This document shows, in pieces, positions 40,069 to 49,009 of a stretch of 64,000 nucleotides of DNA. Both the position numbers and the translations under genes were made by a program. Numbering within the stretch: position 1 is the stretch's first letter; each line of letters begins with the position of its first letter. Under the pieces are notes generated by a model. The model made no database searches. It was not told where the DNA came from and saw only the letters and a program-made list of their open reading frames with translations. Origin of the DNA: Gracilibacillus orientalis (GTDB lineage Bacteria; Bacillota; Bacilli; Bacillales; Amphibacillaceae); contig NZ_FOTR01000006.1 in the NCBI RefSeq assembly GCF_900114645.1, forward strand, positions 1-64,000, given 5' to 3'.

Positions 40069-40261
40069 TTTAATTACTCCCTCCACAATCTGTAATCTTA
40101 TGAAATAATTAACACCTCTAGCCTGTCCTTTAGTAAAGTACATTTTCATCATTTCAACATAATATTCCATTAATTCATTTTAAATGTAACCCATAAAAAA
40201 GACGATCATTTTATGACCGCCGTGTTGAAGTATTGTTAATCGTGATTCTTTTCTTTTTTAA

Positions 40262-40696
40262 TTAAAAGCAAGGTATTACCTTTGCTCCTTTTATCGGTGA
40301 AGAGAGAACAATAAGGGTAGTAGAGTCTCCATACTCCCCTAATTTATTCATTCTACTTTCTAAGGATTGTAAAGAATCAGCAACCATTTTTAATAAAAAG
40401 TTATATTGACCACTTATTCGATGTAGTTCAATAACTTCCTCCGTCTTCTCGCAATAGTCAACAAACCTTTCACAGCTTTTTGTGTGGAATAACACATAGG
40501 CTGATATGGGTTTGTTTACTTTTTCTGCTGGTACAACTGCTCTGTAATGGTCAATGACACCCTCCTCTTCCAACCTTTTCACTCTTTCTGAAACAGCTGG
40601 TTGGGATAAGGCAACTGCTTTGCCAAGCTCGGTCATTGAGATTCTTGCTTTTTCTTGAAGTACTAATAAAATTTGCTTATCCATTTCATCCAACAT
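40262..40696 (-). CDS. Lrp/AsnC family transcriptional regulator
   Basis: A 144-residue protein with an N-terminal helix-turn-helix (MDKQILLVLQEKARISMTE, LSQPAVSERVKRLEEEGVI) and a C-terminal RAM/effector domain (residues 65-140). Such proteins sense amino acids and often control amino-acid export or catabolism. AAGGAGG lies six bases upstream of the ATG. Nothing next to it reveals its target. Confidence 0.9.
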   Translation of the reverse strand: MLDEMDKQILLVLQEKARISMTELGKAVALSQPAVSERVKRLEEEGVIDHYRAVVPAEKVNKPISAYVLFHTKSCERFVDYCEKTEEVIELHRISGQYNFLLKMVADSLQSLESRMNKLGEYGDSTTLIVLSSPIKGAKVIPCF

Positions 40697-40794
40697 AATA
40701 ACCTCCTTTAAATTAAAAGTATAACATCCAAAATAAAGTTAATTTATAAGTAAATATAACATAATAACATGAATTATCCATGTAAATAACCTTT

Positions 40795-40882
40795 TATTTA
40801 ATTTATAATTCTTGTAAAGTATTTATTTTAAGGAGAGATATAAATGAATCATTTACTAAATCCTGTTCAGTTAAATAATTGT
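40795..40882 (+). repeat. Duplicated 5' end of the Old Yellow Enzyme gene
   Basis: The stretch TTTAATTTATAATTCTT, then TTTAAGGAGAGATATAAATG and AATCATTTACTAAATCCTGT with TCAGTTAAATAATTG, repeats the leader, ribosome binding site and first 13 codons of the gene at 41,586 with few changes (Asn for Asp at codon 6). After codon 13 homology ends and a stop codon appears within four codons. It is a truncated duplicate, not a working gene. Confidence 0.85.
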
Positions 40883-40883
40883 T

Positions 40884-41160
40884 TACTCTAAAAGAAATAG
40901 ATTATATGAATGCTCAAATAACAAATGGAACAATGAGAATTCGTACTGTTGAAGTTTAGCTAAATATTTTGTGAATGGGTTAGAAAACCTCATGAAATAA
41001 AACTAGATCGTGAAGGAATATGAACGTGTCCACTTATTCAACAAGAAATAGAAGATCTAAAATGAAAAAATGAAGGACTAATCAAAATAAATCTATAAAT
41101 TATGCTTGGCTTAACGAAGATAATGATTCACCTTATTTTGATTGGTTGAATGGAGAGGAT
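40884..41160 (+). pseudogene. Decayed gene of unknown family between the duplicated ends
   Basis: Fragments in three frames give a continuous-looking protein: KEIDYMNAQITNGTMRIRTV, then KYFVNGLEN, HEIKLDREGI, TCPLIQQEIEDLK and KNEGLIKINL. Two in-frame TGA codons fall where Trp is likely (GI*TCP, LK*KNEG), with frameshifts near 40,959 and 40,994. The family is not recognised. Decay is advanced. Confidence 0.65.
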
Positions 41161-41167
41161 GAAAATC

Positions 41168-41533
41168 ATGGACAACAATCTAATTATTGTTAATTTGCTA
41201 GTGAATCCTACATCATCGAAGCCGTTTTCCTTAAAATTAGAATTCAAAGGCGATCCAAAATTTAAGGAAAGATTGATCAATGTATCAAAAGAGAAGTTTT
41301 ACTATGTTTATAGAAAAAATGAAGATCTCTTATTTGGGCTGTTTATTAAACATGGATTTGGAAAAGGTACCAAACTTTTATGTGATTTAGAGAAGTTATT
41401 TGAGAATAATGAATCAATAGATTTCAAGACAAAAAAATCCGCTATCAAAGCAAAAGAACAAATCCAATATGATTTAGATGCATTTGCAGAAAAAGAATGG
41501 AACGAATATAGACGATTACTGAATATCAAATAA
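41168..41533 (+). CDS. Hypothetical protein
   Basis: A 121-residue charged protein with no recognised domain: N-terminal beta-like stretch (NLIIVNLLVNPTSS, FSLKLEFKGDP), a central LLFGLFIKHGFGKGTKLLCD segment and a Lys/Glu-rich helical end. There is no signal peptide or membrane segment. The ATG at 41,168 is nine bases after GGAGAGG; two in-frame ATGs further upstream overlap that site. It is sandwiched between a truncated and a complete copy of the OYE 5' end, suggesting acquisition together with the decayed gene before it. Confidence 0.6.
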   Translation: MDNNLIIVNLLVNPTSSKPFSLKLEFKGDPKFKERLINVSKEKFYYVYRKNEDLLFGLFIKHGFGKGTKLLCDLEKLFENNESIDFKTKKSAIKAKEQIQYDLDAFAEKEWNEYRRLLNIK

Positions 41534-41585
41534 TTTAATTTATAATTCTTTTCAAAAATCAATTTCAATTTAAGGAGAGATATAA

Positions 41586-42632
41586 ATGAATCATTTACTA
41601 GACCCTGTTCAGTTAAATAATTGGAAACTTCAAAGCAAAGTTGTAATGGCTCCGATGACGAGAAGTTTTGCAGATAATGAAACTGGAATAGTTGGAAAAG
41701 ATGTTGTTGAATATTATCGTAGAAGAGCTGCAAACGGTATCGGATTAATTATTACAGAAGGAATAAATCCAAGTCTACGAGGCAAAGGGACTTTTGGTGT
41801 ACCTGGACTGTATACTGATAAACAAATAAAGGCATGGCAAAAGGTGACAGATGCTGTTCATTTAGAAGGAGGAACTATCGTTGCCCAACTTTGGCATGTT
41901 GGAAGATTAACGCATCATGAACTAACAGGCGGTTATGCTCCACAAGCACCTTCAAAAATCAAAGCCGATGGACTCGTTCATCGTTTGCGTAAACCATATG
42001 AATCTCCAGAGCAAATGTCATTTCATGATATACAGAGTGTCATTAATCAATATTCACTTGCTGCTAGAAATGCTAAGGCTGCAGGGTTCGATGGTGTAGA
42101 GATACATGGTGCCCATGGCTATTTAATAGATCAATTTAATACCAACGTTACAAATAAAAGAGAAGATAAGTATGGTGGAGATTTATATCAGCGTTTAACT
42201 TTCATGAAGGAAATACTTCATGCAGTTGCCAAGGAAGTTGGCCCCCAAAATACGATCATTCGGTTTTCTGAAATAAAGGATGATCTTCCAACATTTAAAT
42301 GGGATAATCCTGAAATAACAATAAAGGCTTTTATTCAAGTTTTCAAAGAAATTGGTTTAAAAACAATACATCCATCGACCAATAATTTTAAAGAAGTTAT
42401 TACTAATGAAATGACCTTACATCAACTGGTTAGAAAATATTGGGATGATACAATCATAGGTGTAGGAAATTTAGACGTGGATACGGCCAATAATGCTTTA
42501 AAAGAAGGGACAATTGACCTTGCTGCTTTTGGTAGACCAATCTTAGCAAATCCTGATTTCGTTCAAAGAATTAAAAAGAACAAAAAACTTACAAGTTACA
42601 ATTCAAAGAATCTCTTAAAAAAATTGTATTAG
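41586..42632 (+). CDS. NADH:flavin oxidoreductase, Old Yellow Enzyme family
   Basis: A 348-residue FMN TIM-barrel ene-reductase. Visible parts: PMTRSFADNETG near the N-terminus, QLWHVGRLTH, DGVEIHGAHGYLIDQF with FMN- and substrate-binding His residues, IIRFSE, and the phosphate-binding end (TIIGVGNLDVDTANNALKEG, AAFGRPILANP). It probably reduces activated alkenes or nitro compounds with NAD(P)H. AAGGAGAG precedes the ATG. The 5' end is duplicated 740 bp upstream. Confidence 0.92.
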   Translation: MNHLLDPVQLNNWKLQSKVVMAPMTRSFADNETGIVGKDVVEYYRRRAANGIGLIITEGINPSLRGKGTFGVPGLYTDKQIKAWQKVTDAVHLEGGTIVAQLWHVGRLTHHELTGGYAPQAPSKIKADGLVHRLRKPYESPEQMSFHDIQSVINQYSLAARNAKAAGFDGVEIHGAHGYLIDQFNTNVTNKREDKYGGDLYQRLTFMKEILHAVAKEVGPQNTIIRFSEIKDDLPTFKWDNPEITIKAFIQVFKEIGLKTIHPSTNNFKEVITNEMTLHQLVRKYWDDTIIGVGNLDVDTANNALKEGTIDLAAFGRPILANPDFVQRIKKNKKLTSYNSKNLLKKLY

Positions 42633-43032
42633 GAATTTATAAAGGAATATCAGGGAGTTTAATAATAGGTTATATAAAACACAATTTTACTATTCTACAA
42701 ACCTGTTATTCCTTGCCTTTATTTGTTCAAGTATCCTGCCCTAAAGTTTAAGTAGATTCTCTCACAATGTCGTCACCTATTCTTTATTAGTGATTAATCT
42801 ATCATAATTACTTATTCCTTCCTTTTTACCAAAAAAGGTAATCTATTTTCCAAAGTATTTCATCATTCCCTTGTTACTTTAATAAGGAATTTACGTTTAA
42901 TTTTTGATGATCATCAAGTTTAAATCTTGCACCTCTTAGTTAAAGAAGGATAAAATAACGTTGACATTGAATTATATATTAAACAATCAAGGGCATTTAT
43001 TGGTTAAAATCAAATACTAATGGAGGATTCTA
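42633..43032. other. AT-rich intergenic region
   Basis: Four hundred bases between the OYE gene and the DUF1569 gene. I see no gene, hairpin terminator or clear promoter. A short ACAAACCTGTTATTCC piece belongs to a motif scattered over the right part of the window. Confidence 0.45.
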
Positions 43033-43482
43033 ATGAATAATATTTTTGAGATCACGTATACAAATGAAATATTAAATCGTATCGAAAAATTAAACGTAAA
43101 TTCACAACCAAATTGGGGAAAAATGGATGTAGCGCAAATGTTAGCTCATTGCTCATATTTCCAAGATATCGCAATGGGATATTCCTTACCCCCAAGAGGT
43201 TGGTTAGATGTATTAGTAGGTAAATTTGCAAAGCCCATTTTTTATAATGACAAACCTTTAGCCCATAATATGTCTACTATTCCAACTATTTTAATTACAT
43301 GTAAAAAAGATTTTGAAATAGAAAAAGAAAAACTGAAACAAAAAATTATAACATTTCAAAAAAATGGACCAGAGGCTTGTAAAGGTCGTCCACACCCTTT
43401 TTTCGGAAAACTTACCTGCGAACAATGGGGAAAAGGCATTTACAAGCATCTTGACCACCATTTGAAACAATTTGGTGTTTAG
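43033..43482 (+). CDS. DUF1569 domain protein (DinB-like four-helix bundle)
   Basis: A 149-residue protein with the DUF1569 marks NWGKMDVAQMLAHCSYFQDI, then MGYSLPPRG and HPFFGKLTCEQWGKGIYKHL with DHHLKQF at the end. The conserved histidines (AHC, HPFFG, KHLDHH) could bind metal as in DinB/YfiT thiol-transferase relatives. Substrate unknown. GGAGG lies seven bases before the ATG. First of three DinB-superfamily genes within about 2.2 kb. Confidence 0.8.
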   Translation: MNNIFEITYTNEILNRIEKLNVNSQPNWGKMDVAQMLAHCSYFQDIAMGYSLPPRGWLDVLVGKFAKPIFYNDKPLAHNMSTIPTILITCKKDFEIEKEKLKQKIITFQKNGPEACKGRPHPFFGKLTCEQWGKGIYKHLDHHLKQFGV

Positions 43483-43605
43483 TGGAAGGAGTTTAATTAT
43501 GCCGTACCATCTTAAAGTAATCTGCCCTTTAACACAATAAGCATATATTCTGTATAGCTGTGATCTCTCACATTCGTGTGCGTTTGTGAAATTTGTAAAG
43601 GCAGT

Positions 43606-44121
43606 CTAATTGTCGAATAGCCCTCTTCCTCTCAGGTTTGCGGAAACAGGCTCCTTTCCTATTTCACGTGCCCATATAGATAACTGACCAATATGGTGGA
43701 TTTCGTGGACAATGACATGACGTATAATCTCTCCGTGTGTACATTCAATGACTCGGCGCCTGATGGGTGCGTCTCTGGAGCTAATCGGTTCTCCATTGAA
43801 ATCAGTTTCTGAAAGTTTCCTAGAATCCATTTCATTTGTCCAAGATGTCACAAATGGCTTCACTTTCTCATGGTATTGAGCTGAAAGATTTTTCACTTTT
43901 TGTAAGCTAGCATAATCCTCAAACAATGGCTCCTCAGGCACTGGTTCACCTCGCAAACCTAAGACCCACATATATTCCACATCTACAATGTGAAACAAGG
44001 TATGTAGGATACTGCCGAATCCACCTACTCGTTCCTTTAACAGTTCTTCATCCGGTATGTCTTCGCACCATGTAAACCAATCATCACGAACTTGCCAATT
44101 ATATTGAAACAGTTTCAACAT
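43606..44121 (-). CDS. DinB family protein
   Basis: A 171-residue DinB/DUF664-type protein. Conserved histidines suited to metal binding are in SILHTLFHIVDVEYMW and VIVHEIHHIGQLSIW. Family members include bacillithiol- and mycothiol-dependent S-transferases, so a detoxification role is plausible. I placed the start at 44,121 with GGAGG eight bases upstream; the ATG five codons earlier overlaps that site. Confidence 0.85.
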   Translation of the reverse strand: MLKLFQYNWQVRDDWFTWCEDIPDEELLKERVGGFGSILHTLFHIVDVEYMWVLGLRGEPVPEEPLFEDYASLQKVKNLSAQYHEKVKPFVTSWTNEMDSRKLSETDFNGEPISSRDAPIRRRVIECTHGEIIRHVIVHEIHHIGQLSIWAREIGKEPVSANLRGRGLFDN

Positions 44122-44254
44122 TACAACAGCCTCCATCTTTTATAGGTTTAATATTTAACTTTCACCAAAAGATTTCAAAATCCTTTTTTAGCTAATAACT
44201 TTTAAAAACCCGTTAAATTCCTCGACAAAATGGCAAGACCTAAGCAATCTCTCG

Positions 44255-44545
44255 TTATATATTATAACGTTGATTATTTTTTTTCTGTGCAACAGTTGCA
44301 AAAGATATAATGGAAAAAATCGTTAAAAAGAAACCAAGAATCGCATAAGCTCCACCTTCGAATCCTCTAATGTTAACAATACCAATATAGAAGAGAATAA
44401 CAGCAACTATAATCGCTATGATTCCAGGCAACATCCTTACAAATAAGGTAAAACCTTTTTTGCTCAACCACCAGCTAAACGTCAAAATAATAATCCATGG
44501 AATAAGAGCCACCAGAAAAGGTCCTAAAAGCATCATTGTATACAC
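44255..44545 (-). CDS. Small membrane protein
   Basis: A 96-residue protein with three predicted transmembrane helices (about 5-28, 37-58, 65-86) and a hydrophilic QKKNNQRYNI tail. GAGGAGGGTG precedes the ATG. It looks a little like YesK-type proteins, but I cannot assign a function. Confidence 0.65.
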   Translation of the reverse strand: MYTMMLLGPFLVALIPWIIILTFSWWLSKKGFTLFVRMLPGIIAIIVAVILFYIGIVNIRGFEGGAYAILGFFLTIFSIISFATVAQKKNNQRYNI

Positions 44546-44742
44546 CCTCCTCTCACCACATTAACATTATATTCCATTTTTAAGGGTGACTGTTTTTCCA
44601 TTGTTCAACTAACCTGCCATATACTACAATGTCTTCTTTCATCATTTACCATAATACTCCAACATTTCATTTTAATTTTAAGTCATGAAAAAGACGAGTA
44701 TTTGATGATCGCTATGTTAACACCCGTTTGCGGGAGAAGGTT

Positions 44743-45198
44743 TTAGCCTTCCACACCATGTTTCGGATTCCACGTACCTTGTAATTTCCTAATATAAAGA
44801 ATCTGTCCAGTGTGGTATGTTATATGATTAGTAAGATGAGCAAGTTCAGGTGCCCACTTGTCAATTTTATTAGCATTAGCTTCTTCAACAACGTTCTTCC
44901 ATTCAGACATTATGCTATTTATGCACTTAACAGTGTCTTCCCAATTTAATTCTTCTTTGTTTCTAAAGGTATTATTATCAACATCTTCTTTGTTTGGTAT
45001 TTCTTTAAACCTATTTAAATATTGCTGATTGTAGAATATTAAGTGATTTACTATTTCAAAGATAGAGTTTGTCATTTCACTGGGTTTCCAACTGGCTTGC
45101 TCTTCAGTAAGACCATCAATTGAATTTAGTAACGCTACAAACCAAGTGTTTTCATGACAAGCATTTAACTGTACTAAAAAAATATCTTTCACATTCAT
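44743..45198 (-). CDS. DinB family protein
   Basis: A 151-residue DinB-superfamily member unlike the one at 43,606: MNVKDIFLVQLNACHENTWF, FEIVNHLIFYNQQYLNRF and AHLTNHITYHTGQILYIRKL carry the histidines expected for the metal site. AAGGAGG lies before the ATG. It probably acts as a thiol-dependent transferase or hydrolase; the substrate is unknown. Confidence 0.85.
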   Translation of the reverse strand: MNVKDIFLVQLNACHENTWFVALLNSIDGLTEEQASWKPSEMTNSIFEIVNHLIFYNQQYLNRFKEIPNKEDVDNNTFRNKEELNWEDTVKCINSIMSEWKNVVEEANANKIDKWAPELAHLTNHITYHTGQILYIRKLQGTWNPKHGVEG

Positions 45199-45404
45199 CT
45201 TTTTTCCTCCTTCTTATTAAATAATCCTGTCCTTTAGCTTAATAACATCTTCATCACCATTTTAACATTAAATCCCAATTATTTAAGAAAATTCTTTTAT
45301 AAATTTGGAAACCCTTAAATTAAAAAGATAGGAATGATCCATTTTGTCGTTTTCAGATGATGTGAAGCAGATAAAAGAATTGAGGGTTTATACTCTTTGA
45401 TCGT

Positions 45405-45935
45405 AACAGTATTAACTGAGGAAGTAAGAACATCGTCAGTATATTATAAGGTACTTGTTTTTCTATGTGAATGTCTTCAGCAATCACCCAATTATTTTCC
45501 CATATACCATGAGCTTTTTGCCCATCTCTTTGAAGTCCTCTTGAAAGCCTTAGTTCTCTTGGACATTCAACCCATGATTTAAGATCTTATTTATTCTGCT
45601 AAACTATCTTTTTCCTAATCGTACCGTTGATAATGCTCTTCTCTTACTTCACTTATTGGCTCAAGCACCTGATTTAAAAGACGTTTCCAATTAAAATCAA
45701 CTTCAATTGCCTTTTTAATTGGATGTGTATTTATAATTTGAGAGGAAGGAAGGTAAAAATCATCCAATTGAACAAACGTAATATTAGAACATTCTTCTTT
45801 TATTTTTTTAGCTAACCTCCACAGCGGTCTATCCCAATCAAGAGGGTGAAGTGCTTATTAGAGATTTTCTTTATACTATCTACTAATTGTTTGAAAGAAC
45901 TAAATTGACCCTCTATCATAACGCTATCTTCATTC
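45405..45935 (-). pseudogene. Degenerate uridine kinase-like P-loop gene
   Basis: Read from about 45,935 leftward: MIEGQFSSFKQLVDS, then LLIGIDRCGG where the P-loop should begin. GSGKST is deleted with a frame change, after which LAKKIKEECSNITFVQLDDF, YLPSS, DFNWKRLLNQVLEPIS and HYQRYD follow. A TAG replaces the expected Trp after RYD. CPRELRLSRGLQRDGQ, GIWENNWVIAEDIHIEK finish the protein in another frame. This is the outline of a uridine kinase-type protein of about 190 residues. The missing P-loop and several stops exclude activity. Confidence 0.85.
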
Positions 45936-46034
45936 ACTAATTTGATAGTTTTTTGTTCGTTAGATAAGTACCCTTTTTATTGACCTATTCTACCCGATAC
46001 TTTATAACTTAGAATTTAATCACAATAATATTAA

Positions 46035-46313
46035 CTATTTTATAAAAGTGTAATATATATAGGCTACTACTTGAAAAATAATAGCATACAAGTATGTGTA
46101 TCCACCTATCTTATTTCCCTTTTTAAAGTTTGATACACAAAAAAACAAACAAACCACAACAAAAATAATCAAAATAAACAGAACAATAGTAGGACTTAAA
46201 CTAGGCAAGGAAAAAAAGCTAAAAAAAGCTATTATAGCTATAACAACTAAAAAATTTATAATAAATTTACTCATAAGTAACATTCCCGTTCTTTTATATG
46301 GTGTTATATTCAT
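46035..46313 (-). CDS. Small hydrophobic membrane protein
   Basis: At most 92 residues with three hydrophobic segments (FIINFLVVIAIIAFFSFF, TIVLFILIIFVVVCLFFC, YLYAIIFQVVAYIYY). The start is uncertain: ATGs at 46,313, 46,283 and 46,274 all lack a strong ribosome binding site. No family recognised. It lies beside another small membrane protein gene on the same strand. Confidence 0.5.
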   Translation of the reverse strand: MNITPYKRTGMLLMSKFIINFLVVIAIIAFFSFFSLPSLSPTIVLFILIIFVVVCLFFCVSNFKKGNKIGGYTYLYAIIFQVVAYIYYTFIK

Positions 46314-46386
46314 GCATATTCATACTTTACAAATAATAAGGATATGGCGATTCCTTATATACTTCAATAAAGTCACTTTTAGCAAC

Positions 46387-46809
46387 TTACACTAATCCAA
46401 AAAAATTAGTAGTGAATAATGTAAAAAACAGTATAAGAATAAATATTATTTCACTAATTGTTACTTTGTAAGCATTTGGATTTTGTGCATATTTTCGTTC
46501 CATAACAGCCCTACCTATTTGAGAAACGACAACAAAAATAATTAGTGTAAACCACGGTTGTAAAAACCAATACCCATTTGTTGGGCCTCTCGTAATATTT
46601 ATACCATATCCTAACAAAAGACTCACTATTGTAGTGATTCTAATTGTCCAATCAACCTTTTTATGTTTTTCATTAACGTGGTTATAAGAAAAGAATTTCT
46701 TCCTCTCCACATTCCACCATTTTCTCATTATTGTATTTAACGAAACAAACAATAACAAAACAATAGCTAACAACAATAATAATCTCATCTCTACGCCATA
46801 CCCATACAT
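46387..46809 (-). CDS. DUF4181 family membrane protein
   Basis: A 140-residue protein with four hydrophobic segments. The start may be the ATG at 46,809 or the later MRLLLLL (46,788). The motif RAVMERKYAQNPNAYKVTIS between the last two helices fits the DUF4181 family of Bacillales. Function unknown. It lies about 70 bases before the small membrane protein gene downstream, possibly in one transcript. Confidence 0.7.
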   Translation of the reverse strand: MYGYGVEMRLLLLLAIVLLLFVSLNTIMRKWWNVERKKFFSYNHVNEKHKKVDWTIRITTIVSLLLGYGINITRGPTNGYWFLQPWFTLIIFVVVSQIGRAVMERKYAQNPNAYKVTISEIIFILILFFTLFTTNFFGLV

Positions 46810-46972
46810 AAAATGACCCTCCGTATTGCGAATTTCACTTTATCAATTTACTAACCTGCTTTGTTAGTTCAATATCTTTATCTTCGCATCTAAATGATAG
46901 TCTTGTTCCACTCTTGCCCCTAATAGTTAAGTGTATTTGTTCGTACTCTATGTCCAAGATGGTATTCAGTTC

Positions 46973-47617
46973 TTATTTTAAGAAGCTATTGTAATACTTC
47001 TCTTGTTCTTTTAATATATCTTTTATTTCATTCGTTCCTAATACATTTACGCCTATGTTTTTCATTTCTTCTATACCTCTTTCATAAACCTGAGACATTG
47101 CATCTTCTACCATCACAATTCGAAAATCTCTTTCACTTGCTTGATAAATGGAAGTTCTAGGGCAGTTAGGAAAATTACATCCACAAAATATAATAGTATC
47201 AAAGCTTTTATCCCGTAAGAATTGTTCCAATTTGGTGTTATAAAAGGCTCCCCAACGCGGTTTATACATGACCCATTCATTATTTCCGATATGTTGAAAT
47301 TCACCTTTGAACAATAAATCTGAATTAATCTTGGATTCATCATTAGGGGTTATTTCAGCAACCAACTCAGCTCCATAAGTATTTGGTGTGGCAACACGCA
47401 AACCATTTTCTATCGCTTCTCTACGACATATATCAACGTTAGAACCATCCTCTTTATATAAGCGAATAACGTGAACGATGGGTAAATTATTCTTTCGATA
47501 GATGTTCAATAACTTCTTCATTTTTGGGACAACATCTGACGTTCCTTCGATTTTGGCTGATGCTTCAGGTAAGGTAAAGTCATTTTGAGTATCAATTGTT
47601 ACTAAGACAGACTTAAA
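46973..47617 (-). pseudogene. Isochorismatase-family cysteine hydrolase lacking a start codon
   Basis: The conserved protein begins upstream of the first ATG (47,521): in the same frame codons to 47,614 read KSVLVTIDTQNDFTLPEA, then EGTSDVVPKMKKLL. They carry the family's catalytic Asp (DTQNDF). The catalytic Cys region is IFCGCNFPNCPRTSIYQAS. No ATG, GTG or TTG lies between the in-frame TAA at 47,620 and that Asp; TTT stands where the start codon is expected. A protein from the internal ATG would lack the catalytic Asp. Start-codon loss or a sequencing error are both possible. Confidence 0.75.
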
Positions 47618-47637
47618 TTAAGTACACCTTTTACTCT

Positions 47638-47674
47638 AAGAAAAGGCACTTCTCGTTCTTAAAGAAATGCCTCT
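47638..47674 (-). terminator. Terminator after the HAD hydrolase gene
   Basis: On the minus strand AGGCATTTCT / AGAAGTGCCTTTT with a nine-base loop, just past the HAD gene stop codon; the T-run is short (TTTTCTT). Confidence 0.7.
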
Positions 47675-47688
47675 GTTAGTTCAATAAA

Positions 47689-48354
47689 TTATTTGTGTAA
47701 TTTAGATAATATTGTTTGTAGCTCTGTTAAATCGTCAATTACCATATCAGCTTGTGCGAGTTCATCTTCTCGTGCAAAGTCAAAGTTACATCCAACTGAA
47801 ACTAAACCATTATCTTTAGCTGCATTTATATCTGATAGCCGATCTCCAACTACTGCTCCATAAGTGATGTCGTATTTCTTTATAATATTCTGGACCAAAT
47901 CCGATTTATTCAATGAATTAATTTGTTGGATACTAAAAGTTTCTGTAACGTATTTATCCAAATGATAATAACTAACAATAGCTTTTAAGTATTCCGTCAA
48001 ACCATTGCTTGCTATGTATATTGCAAAATTATTCTCTTTCAAATAACTAAAGACTTCTTTTACTTCTGGATATAAAGCACCTTTTCCACTTCTTATATTT
48101 TCTATTAATCTTTCTAGAAAATAAGCATTCGTTTGATCTCTTTCTTCAACAGAGTGATAAGGTAACAATGTTTCCCATACTTTTGGTAATGGCACACCCA
48201 TTATTTCGCGGTATTTATCAATAGGGGTAACTGTACTCCATTTATCTAGTGAACGTAAATAGTTAAAAGTATCTTCAAGTGATAATTCCAAAATTTTATC
48301 TGTTTGAAATAGTGTTCCATCCATATCAAAAATTAGTGACTGAGACATTATCAT
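47689..48354 (-). CDS. HAD family hydrolase (phosphoglycolate phosphatase-like)
   Basis: A 221-residue HAD subfamily IA protein. Motif I is FDMDGTLF with the nucleophilic Asp, motif II IASNGLT, the Lys of NSLNKSDLV motif III, and motif IV VVGDRLSDINAAKDNG. The helical cap (about 18-95) suggests a small phosphorylated substrate, perhaps a nucleotide or sugar phosphate. Starts at 48,354 or the ATG two codons later; GGGAGAGAG lies upstream of both. Confidence 0.88.
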   Translation of the reverse strand: MIMSQSLIFDMDGTLFQTDKILELSLEDTFNYLRSLDKWSTVTPIDKYREIMGVPLPKVWETLLPYHSVEERDQTNAYFLERLIENIRSGKGALYPEVKEVFSYLKENNFAIYIASNGLTEYLKAIVSYYHLDKYVTETFSIQQINSLNKSDLVQNIIKKYDITYGAVVGDRLSDINAAKDNGLVSVGCNFDFAREDELAQADMVIDDLTELQTILSKLHK

Positions 48355-48490
48355 TCTCTCTCCCTTTTCAAATAACTAATTGATTTTTAAATTTAACAAA
48401 AATGGATATAAGCTAACAATCCCCTCTTCTTTCCTTAAAGAAATAGCTTGTTCTTCTAAAACTATCGCACCCGTTCATTATATATAAACA

Positions 48491-48838
48491 TCAGAATATA
48501 AATATCAAAATATAAATTAGTCCAAGCATTAGTACAATTAGTGAAACCACATATTCCTTAGAATCCTTCAGAAACTTCCACTCCAAAAATGATTGAAAGC
48601 CTAATGTTAGTATTAAAAAAAATAACCAAAACCACTTCATAACATTATTATTAAAAATATCTAAAAAAAAGAAAACGCTACAGATACCAATAATTCCAAT
48701 TATGAGTAATCCCCATATTTGAATATTTTCACCTGCCGTTTCAGAAATCTTTTTCTTATTTTTCCCGACAATTAGCTTACTAACAATGATGTACGCAATG
48801 CTAACAACCAACGCTAAAAATGGTGTTGAAATACCCAC
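48491..48838 (-). CDS. Small membrane protein, possibly DUF4181-like
   Basis: A 115-residue protein with four hydrophobic segments. The QSFLEWKFLKDSKEYVVSLI stretch before the last helix resembles the ERKYAQNPNAYKVTIS region of the protein at 46,387, so both may belong to DUF4181. The GTG start overlaps GGGAGG, which makes the start uncertain. Function unknown. Confidence 0.6.
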   Translation of the reverse strand: MGISTPFLALVVSIAYIIVSKLIVGKNKKKISETAGENIQIWGLLIIGIIGICSVFFFLDIFNNNVMKWFWLFFLILTLGFQSFLEWKFLKDSKEYVVSLIVLMLGLIYILIFIF

Positions 48839-49009
48839 CTCCCATATCCCCCTTATGAATATATTATTTTTTATTATTCATCAATAAATTTCCATAAACC
48901 TTATTGAACTAAACTGCCCGTTTAATATATTTTTTCAAAACTCATTTGTATCTTAACATAAATATCCAGTTCTGGTGATATGAATTTTTCTACTGTCTGA
49001 ACCGATTGC

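Noticed and set aside
43498-43540. Short frame MPYHLKVICPLTQ after AAGGAG
   Set aside because: Thirteen codons with a good ribosome binding site, but no homology or conservation evidence; it could be a gene remnant.
45397-45582. Plus-strand frame of 61 codons
   Set aside because: It is the reverse strand of the uridine kinase pseudogene.
47113-47343. Alternative minus-strand frame of 76 codons
   Set aside because: It lies within the conserved cysteine hydrolase frame.
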